Assembly (NCBI GenBank): GCA_030590765.1
Contig: JAUVCP010000047.1
Coordinates: 1-10,099, forward strand
Origin: Flavobacteriaceae bacterium
Lineage (GTDB): Bacteria; Bacteroidota; Bacteroidia; Flavobacteriales; Flavobacteriaceae
Length of the DNA: 10,099 nucleotides
Direction: 5' to 3'
Shown here: piece by piece, positions 6,191 to 10,099 of the stretch
How positions within the stretch are numbered: position 1 is the first letter of the stretch
Layout of the letters: every line of letters begins with the position of its first letter
Made by a program: the position numbers and the translations under genes
Notes under the pieces: model-generated
Database searches by the model: none
Told to the model about the DNA's origin: nothing
Seen by the model: the letters and a program-made list of their open reading frames with translations, nothing else

Positions 6191-6826
6191 ATGGAAGTTG
6201 TAAAAATAATCAAGAAAACTTTTCCTCAATTAGCAATATCTAACGTTCTGTTACAAGAGATCTCAGAAATTGGAATTTTACAATCTTTTAAAAAAGATAC
6301 AGTACTACTTAAAGAGGAATCTTTTGTAAAAGTAGTTCCATTGGTAATTAACGGCTTGATAAAAATTTACAAAGAAGAAGAAAATGGGAATGAGGTTTTA
6401 TTGTACTATATCAAACCTGGAGAAACCTGTATTGTTTCTATTATTACTGCTGAAAAGAATGAGAAATCCAATGTAAAAGGGGTAGTGGAAGAAGATGTAG
6501 ATGTGATATTGATTCCTAAAGAAAAATTATATGATCTGCGCAAGAAATTTCCGAGGTGGAATTTATTTGTTTATCATTCATTTAATGAAAAATTTGATGA
6601 AGTGATTGATATGGTTAAGGTTTTAACTTTTTCCAACAAGGAAAAAAGACTGTTTGATTTTATTATCAAAAAGGGAGCACTTAACAATAGTAATACAATA
6701 CACAAAACACATCAGGAAATAGCCAATGAGTTAGGTTCTTCAAGAGAGGTTATTTCACGATTGCTTAAAAAATTAGAAAAGGAAGGAAAAGTATCTTTGG
6801 CATTAAAAGAGATTAAAATACTCTAA
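6191..6826 (+). CDS. Crp/Fnr-family transcriptional regulator, candidate regulator of the island
   Basis: A 211-residue protein with an N-terminal cyclic-nucleotide-binding-like beta-roll (about 20-125), a dimer helix (about 125-155) and a C-terminal winged helix-turn-helix (about 155-211; THQEIANELGSSREVISRLL). The recognition helix carries Arg185, Glu186 and Arg190, matching the R-E-x-x-x-R pattern of E. coli CRP, which reads TGTGA half-sites. Four TGTRA-N6-TYACA-type sites in this window fit that specificity. The cAMP phosphate cassette is not conserved: GEL is replaced by IVS after Cys80, and the RS pair is KS at 92-93. There is no N-terminal cysteine cluster for an FNR iron-sulfur centre. 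Cys80 is the only cysteine. The signal is therefore unknown; reactive sulfur, haem or another ligand are possible. It is the last gene of the HMA-thioredoxin operon, with no visible terminator. Confidence 0.9.
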   Translation: MEVVKIIKKTFPQLAISNVLLQEISEIGILQSFKKDTVLLKEESFVKVVPLVINGLIKIYKEEENGNEVLLYYIKPGETCIVSIITAEKNEKSNVKGVVEEDVDVILIPKEKLYDLRKKFPRWNLFVYHSFNEKFDEVIDMVKVLTFSNKEKRLFDFIIKKGALNNSNTIHKTHQEIANELGSSREVISRLLKKLEKEGKVSLALKEIKIL

Positions 6827-6838
6827 ATTTAACATAGT

Positions 6839-6854
6839 TGTGACTACTATCACA
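6839..6854. promoter_or_regulatory. CRP/FNR-like operator site 3
   Basis: TGTGACTACTATCACA is a perfect TGTGA-N6-TCACA site, the E. coli CRP consensus halves, and extends to TTGTGA/TCACAA at 6838-6855. Its centre (6846.5) is 36.5 bases before the end of the -7 element at 6876-6883. It lies only 12 bases after the regulator gene, so it could also affect that gene's 3' end. Confidence 0.72.
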
Positions 6855-6875
6855 AGATTCTTAGCAAATTGTGAT

Positions 6876-6883
6876 TAATTTTG
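6876..6883 (+). promoter_or_regulatory. Bacteroidota -7 promoter element for the first DUF2892 gene
   Basis: TAATTTTG fits TAnnTTTG; transcription would start near 6888, about 35 bases before the ATG at 6923. No -33 box is evident. Confidence 0.6.
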
Positions 6884-6922
6884 GAATCATAAATAATTTA
6901 ATAATCTAAAATATCCATAATC

Positions 6923-7129
6923 ATGAAAAAAAATGTAGGTAGTATTGATAAAGTAGTTCGTTTAATTATTGCTGTTATTGCAGTATATGTTGCTTATAAA
7001 GGTATAGTTGCAAGCCCTTGGGATTATGTTCTGTATGCAGTAGCAGGAATAATGGTAATAACTTCTTTGATGGGTTCTTGTCCGTTATTTTCCATTTTCG
7101 GAATCAATACCTGTAAGGTTAAAAAATAA
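6923..7129 (+). CDS. DUF2892 (YgaP-type) small membrane protein, copy 1
   Basis: A 68-residue inner-membrane protein. The NVGSIDKVVRLIIA start is typical of DUF2892, the transmembrane part of the YgaP rhodanese, here without a rhodanese domain. Two hydrophobic segments are seen, about 11-29 and 35-51, joined by SPWDYV. The conserved end CPLFSIFGINTC holds Cys53 and Cys64, which face the same side of the membrane in a simple hairpin topology. In other bacteria such proteins are encoded beside sulfurtransferases and SQRs, but their biochemical role is not settled. It has its own operator (site 3) and promoter. The second copy at 8584-8793 is identical at 50 of 68 aligned positions and has an additional cysteine. 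Confidence 0.9.
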   Translation: MKKNVGSIDKVVRLIIAVIAVYVAYKGIVASPWDYVLYAVAGIMVITSLMGSCPLFSIFGINTCKVKK

Positions 7130-7155
7130 TACCCCCTTTTTTATGAAATTATGAT

Positions 7156-7171
7156 TGTAACAAGTATCACA
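7156..7171. promoter_or_regulatory. CRP/FNR-like operator site 4
   Basis: TGTAACAAGTATCACA fits TGTRA-N6-TYACA. It is centred at 7163.5, 37.5 bases before the end of the best -7 candidate TACGTTTA (7194-7201), which departs from TAnnTTTG at the last base. It lies between the first DUF2892 gene and the type II SQR. Confidence 0.65.
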
Positions 7172-7193
7172 TTTTTTTCATATCTTTAACACT

Positions 7194-7201
7194 TACGTTT
7201 A
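7194..7201 (+). promoter_or_regulatory. Probable -7 element for the type II SQR
   Basis: TACGTTTA matches TAnnTTTG except for the last base, and lies at about the same distance from the operator as in the other three promoters. An alternative, TATCTTTA at 7181-7188, is too close to the operator to fit the pattern. Confidence 0.4.
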
Positions 7202-7228
7202 TTTATTAATCAACAAATCAAATTAAGA

Positions 7229-8539
7229 ATGTCCAAACACTTTCAAACTCTAATTATTGGAGGAGGAACTGCCGGAATCATGGTTGCTTCTCAAATGCGC
7301 AAAAAAAACAAAGATATTAAAATAGGGTTATTGGATCCGGCCAAGGAACATTTTTACCAACCCGCTTTTACGTTGGTTGGTGCAAATACCTTTGATTATG
7401 AAGATACTATCCGAAGCATGAAATCTTTGATTCCTGAAGGTGTTACCTGGATAAAGGAATATGCTGATAAATTTGATCCGAAAAACAATAAAATTACCAC
7501 AAAAAAAGGCAATGATTTTACTTACGATTATTTAGTTGTTTGTCCGGGTTTAAGAATGGCACCCGAACTAGTGGAAGGCTTGACAGAAGCCATGGATAAA
7601 GGTGTTGTTTGCAGTAATTATACAGATCCAGAACATACATGGAAAATTTTAAAGAATTTTAAAGGAGGAACAGCCCTTTTTACCATGCCAATAACTCCCA
7701 TTAAATGTGGTGGAGCACCTCAAAAAATAATGTATCTGGCAGATGAACATTTTACAAGTTACAATGTTAGAAGAAAAACAGATATTGTTTTTGCAATTCC
7801 AGGAGGTGTAATCTTTGCCGTAAAACCCGTTGCAAAAACCTTGATGGGTATTATTGATAAAAAAGATATTAATATTAGATTCTTTCATAAATTAGTGAAA
7901 GTTGATGGAGATAAAAAAATTGCATGGTATGAGATTGATAAAGATCTGGATGCCGGAGGTTGTGTTGTAATGTCTGACGATGATTCTAAAACTTTAGATA
8001 AAGATATTCAGTATAATTATAAAGATGTGAAGGTAACCAAAGACGGAGACCGATTTGGAATTCATTTTGATATGATGCATTTGGCTCCACCACAGGCCTC
8101 TCCAAAATTCATTGCTAATTCTCCACTTGCAACTCCTGAAGGCTGGTTATCTGTAGATGATAAAACTATGCAACACAAAAAGTATAATAATATTTTTGGT
8201 TTGGGAGATGTTGCTCAATTACCTACTGCAAAAACAGGTGCTGCTATCAGAAAACAAGTTCCGGTTGTAGTTGCTAATATTTTAAAAATGGTGGAAAGTA
8301 ATGCTTTGAGTGATAAAATCTATGACGGCTATTCTTCTTGTCCTTTGGTTACAGGATATGGTAAAATGGTTCTAGCTGAGTTTGATTACAGCAAAGAATT
8401 TAAACCCGATCCTAAGTTAAAACAGTTCCCTTTGATGATCAAAGATTCTTCCAAAGAACACTGGAGATTATGGATCCTTAAAAAGTATTTACTTCCATAT
8501 TTATACTGGAATAAAATGATGAAAGGAGTTGAAGTATAG
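7229..8539 (+). CDS. sqr: Sulfide:quinone oxidoreductase, type II (mitochondrial SQOR-like)
   Basis: A 436-residue FAD enzyme that oxidises sulfide to sulfane sulfur and reduces membrane quinone. The FAD glycine motif is GGGTAG (residues 11-16), and the FAD motif NNIFGLGDVAQLPTAKTGAA lies at 320-339. The two redox cysteines are in the signature contexts PIKCGGAPQKIMYL (Cys160) and YDGYSSCPLVTGYG (Cys371), which match human SQOR almost residue for residue and mark type II. Cys105, Cys128 and Cys245 are extra. The C-terminal part (410-430, HWRLWILKKYLLPYLYWNKM) is a basic, aromatic amphipathic helix for membrane attachment. Type II enzymes usually pass sulfur to a small thiol or sulfite instead of making long polysulfide. 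The gene has its own operator (site 4), and the second DUF2892 gene follows after 44 bases. Confidence 0.93.
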   Translation: MSKHFQTLIIGGGTAGIMVASQMRKKNKDIKIGLLDPAKEHFYQPAFTLVGANTFDYEDTIRSMKSLIPEGVTWIKEYADKFDPKNNKITTKKGNDFTYDYLVVCPGLRMAPELVEGLTEAMDKGVVCSNYTDPEHTWKILKNFKGGTALFTMPITPIKCGGAPQKIMYLADEHFTSYNVRRKTDIVFAIPGGVIFAVKPVAKTLMGIIDKKDINIRFFHKLVKVDGDKKIAWYEIDKDLDAGGCVVMSDDDSKTLDKDIQYNYKDVKVTKDGDRFGIHFDMMHLAPPQASPKFIANSPLATPEGWLSVDDKTMQHKKYNNIFGLGDVAQLPTAKTGAAIRKQVPVVVANILKMVESNALSDKIYDGYSSCPLVTGYGKMVLAEFDYSKEFKPDPKLKQFPLMIKDSSKEHWRLWILKKYLLPYLYWNKMMKGVEV

Positions 8540-8583
8540 TTTAAACACTGTATTTAAAAAATAAAATCTAAATTTAGTACAAT

Positions 8584-8793
8584 ATGAAATCAAATGTAGG
8601 ATCAACAGATAAAATAATTCGAATAATAATTGCAATTGTAGCTTTGTATATTGCATATACAGGGATGGTTACCAGCCCATGGAATTACGTACTTTATGCA
8701 GTAGCTGGAATTATGGTACTTACTGCCATAATGGGGTGCTGTCCGTTATTTTCCATCTTTGGGATCAATACCTGTAAGATCAAGAAGGAATAA
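8584..8793 (+). CDS. DUF2892 (YgaP-type) small membrane protein, copy 2
   Basis: A 69-residue paralogue of the protein at 6923-7129, with the same start (NVGSTDKIIRIII), the same two hydrophobic segments and the same C-terminal signature CPLFSIFGINTC. It has three cysteines, Cys52, Cys53 and Cys64; the extra Cys52 replaces a serine in copy 1 and creates a vicinal pair. It lies 44 bases after the type II SQR, with no terminator and no convincing promoter between, so it is probably expressed from the SQR promoter. Most changes between the copies are conservative (Ile/Val/Leu), which indicates an old duplication under selection. The shared function is unknown; handling of sulfane sulfur at the membrane is inferred from context. 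Confidence 0.9.
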   Translation: MKSNVGSTDKIIRIIIAIVALYIAYTGMVTSPWNYVLYAVAGIMVLTAIMGCCPLFSIFGINTCKIKKE

Positions 8794-8809
8794 GATTTTT
8801 TTATTTTTA

Positions 8810-8857
8810 AAATTATAAAGGCTGTTTCAATTGTATTTGAAACAGCCTTTATAATTT
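8810..8857. terminator. Bidirectional terminator between convergent genes
   Basis: A perfect 21-bp inverted repeat (8810-8830 with 8837-8857, core AAAGGCTGTTTCAA) with a six-base loop. The right arm ends in TTTATAATTT, and the complementary strand also has a T-rich exit (A-rich bases just before 8810). It should stop both the second DUF2892 transcript and the receptor transcript on the opposite strand. Confidence 0.88.
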
Positions 8858-8862
8858 GATCT

Positions 8863-10099
8863 TTAAAACATTAATGTTACTCCCAGTAAGAAATTAATTT
8901 CTGCCTGTGGATAGTAACCAGCCCCAGTGATGGTTGTTGTTTTGTCAGGATCTGACCAGGTGTCATCATAGGTATAAAAATAACCATTGGAAACATATTT
9001 TGTATTGAAAATATTATTTACCAATCCTGAAAAAATAATAGTTTTAAATATATTCTTTGGTTCAATTTTGTAGGTAATATTGATATCATTTACAAAATAG
9101 CTTTCTAATTTTGAGTTTTGATGCTCAATATTGCTCATATACTGACCTCCTACAAATTTAGATAAAAAACTAATATCTAAATTTTTAACAGGTTTAAAGA
9201 CAACATTACTGCTTGCTACAACTCCAGGTGAATATGACAGGGTTGTATTTCCAAAATCTTGTAATTCTCCATCAAACTCAGCAAATTTATCAATGTTTTT
9301 GTTGATACTTAAGGCTAGGTTTGGTTGCCATTGCAACTTGTTCAATATATTTATTGCGGATTCAATTTCTATTCCTAATCTATAACTTTTACCAATATTA
9401 TCAGCAATTGGGTTACCAACATCATCTAAGTTACCTGTTAAAACCAATTGATCTTTATAGTGCATATAATAGATATTTGTATTCAATATAAACCTGTCAT
9501 TTTTAAATTTCCAGCCTAATTCAATATCATCCAAGCTTTCAGGTTTTATATCATTATTTGCTAAATAATCAGCTCTTTTTGGTTCTTTATTAGCCTTTGC
9601 ATACGAAAGATAAAAATTACTCTGATCTAAAAAGTAACTTACTCCAAACTTTGGATTAAAGAAATTATTTTGATCATCAAACTTAATATCCTGCGGACCT
9701 TCATCAACACCGTCTACTTTATAATCTACATTACGGTATTGCAGATCAGCAAAGAAATTCCAGTTATTATTTAATTCATATTCCGCTTTAGCGAAAACAT
9801 TAAAGTCTTTTTTTACTCCTGTATTGTCATAGAATTTATTATTTATCATTTCACTACCATATTGTGCCCATATAACTTCTCCAAAGTGATCACCATCATA
9901 CTTGCTATAAGCACCACCAAAAACAAATTTTATATTGTCAAAATTCTTTAATACAGAAAAAGTAGTACCATAAAAATCATTGTCTAGCCATTTTCTTTGT
10001 ACCAGATCTGTTGTATTTATCAGTTCTCCATCAACCATGATTGGTGAATAGCCATAATCCGCAAAATCTCTGTCGTTTTTGTATTGTTCATAAAATCCT
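8863..10099 (-). CDS. TonB-dependent outer-membrane receptor, C-terminal beta-barrel (5' truncated by window edge)
   Basis: The frame is open on the minus strand to the window edge, 20 codons beyond the internal ATG at 10038, so that Met is not the start. About 411 residues are visible. Repeated amphipathic strands ending in aromatic residues, motifs such as FNPKFGVSYFLDQSNFYLSYA and NANKEPKR-like KANKEPKRADYL, the late strand GLVNNIFNTKYVSNGYFY, and a terminal Phe are typical of TonB-dependent receptor barrels. The plug domain, TonB box and signal peptide lie outside the window. Such receptors import siderophores, haem, cobalamin or glycans; nothing visible tells the substrate. It is on the opposite strand, beyond a strong terminator, and probably does not belong to the sulfide island. 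Confidence 0.9.
   Translation of the reverse strand, partial: GFYEQYKNDRDFADYGYSPIMVDGELINTTDLVQRKWLDNDFYGTTFSVLKNFDNIKFVFGGAYSKYDGDHFGEVIWAQYGSEMINNKFYDNTGVKKDFNVFAKAEYELNNNWNFFADLQYRNVDYKVDGVDEGPQDIKFDDQNNFFNPKFGVSYFLDQSNFYLSYAKANKEPKRADYLANNDIKPESLDDIELGWKFKNDRFILNTNIYYMHYKDQLVLTGNLDDVGNPIADNIGKSYRLGIEIESAINILNKLQWQPNLALSINKNIDKFAEFDGELQDFGNTTLSYSPGVVASSNVVFKPVKNLDISFLSKFVGGQYMSNIEHQNSKLESYFVNDINITYKIEPKNIFKTIIFSGLVNNIFNTKYVSNGYFYTYDDTWSDPDKTTTITGAGYYPQAEINFLLGVTLMF

Noticed and set aside
7649..7888. Minus-strand open frame of 79 codons
   Set aside because: Antisense to the type II SQR over its Cys160 motif; composition looks random.
8863..10099. TonB-dependent receptor as part of the sulfide island
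   Set aside because: It is on the opposite strand beyond a perfect 21-bp terminator hairpin, and nothing visible links its substrate to sulfur.
1..10099. CRISPR arrays, tRNA/rRNA genes, insertion sequences
   Set aside because: No regularly spaced repeats, cloverleaf-like sequences, transposase genes or terminal inverted repeats were seen on reading the window.

Overview
The window looks like a chromosomal segment of a Bacteroidota bacterium, most likely a flavobacterium. The DNA is strongly AT-rich. Start codons lack Shine-Dalgarno sequences and sit in A/T-rich leaders. Promoter -7 elements of the Bacteroidota type (TAnnTTTG) precede most transcription units. A TonB-dependent receptor and lipoproteins with short lipoboxes fit the same group.

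Layout. Bases 2-1180 are the C-terminal two thirds of a SulP anion transporter with a STAS domain, cut by the left edge. Bases 1277-2698 encode a persulfide dioxygenase fused to two rhodanese domains (CstB-like), followed by a strong terminator. Bases 2777-3772 encode two small lipoproteins, a single-domain rhodanese and a DUF3365 (Tll0287-like) haem protein. Bases 3872-5329 encode a sulfide:quinone oxidoreductase (SQR), probably type III, followed by an unannotated-looking 54-residue small protein at 5342-5506. Bases 5591-6826 encode an HMA-fold CxxC protein, a thioredoxin with a CQPC site and a Crp/Fnr-family regulator. Bases 6923-8793 encode a type II (mitochondrial-like) SQR flanked by two 68-69 residue DUF2892 membrane proteins. 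A perfect 21-bp hairpin closes this run. A TonB-dependent receptor converges on it from the right and is cut by the right edge.

How it works together (inference from families). The two SQRs would oxidise sulfide to sulfane sulfur and feed electrons to the quinone pool. The dioxygenase-rhodanese fusion would turn persulfide into sulfite and/or thiosulfate. Rhodaneses, thioredoxin and possibly the HMA protein would relay sulfane sulfur, and the SulP protein could move the resulting oxyanions. The locus therefore reads as a sulfide/persulfide oxidation or detoxification island.

The most striking point is regulatory. Four inverted repeats of the form (T/A)GTRA-N6-TYACA lie upstream of the dioxygenase, both SQRs and the first DUF2892 gene. 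Each is centred about 35.5-37.5 bases before the end of a -7 element, where a class II activator would bind. The Crp/Fnr protein encoded in the middle of the island has the R-E-x-x-x-R recognition-helix pattern of E. coli CRP, which reads TGTGA half-sites. One of the operators forms the apex of a terminator-like hairpin.
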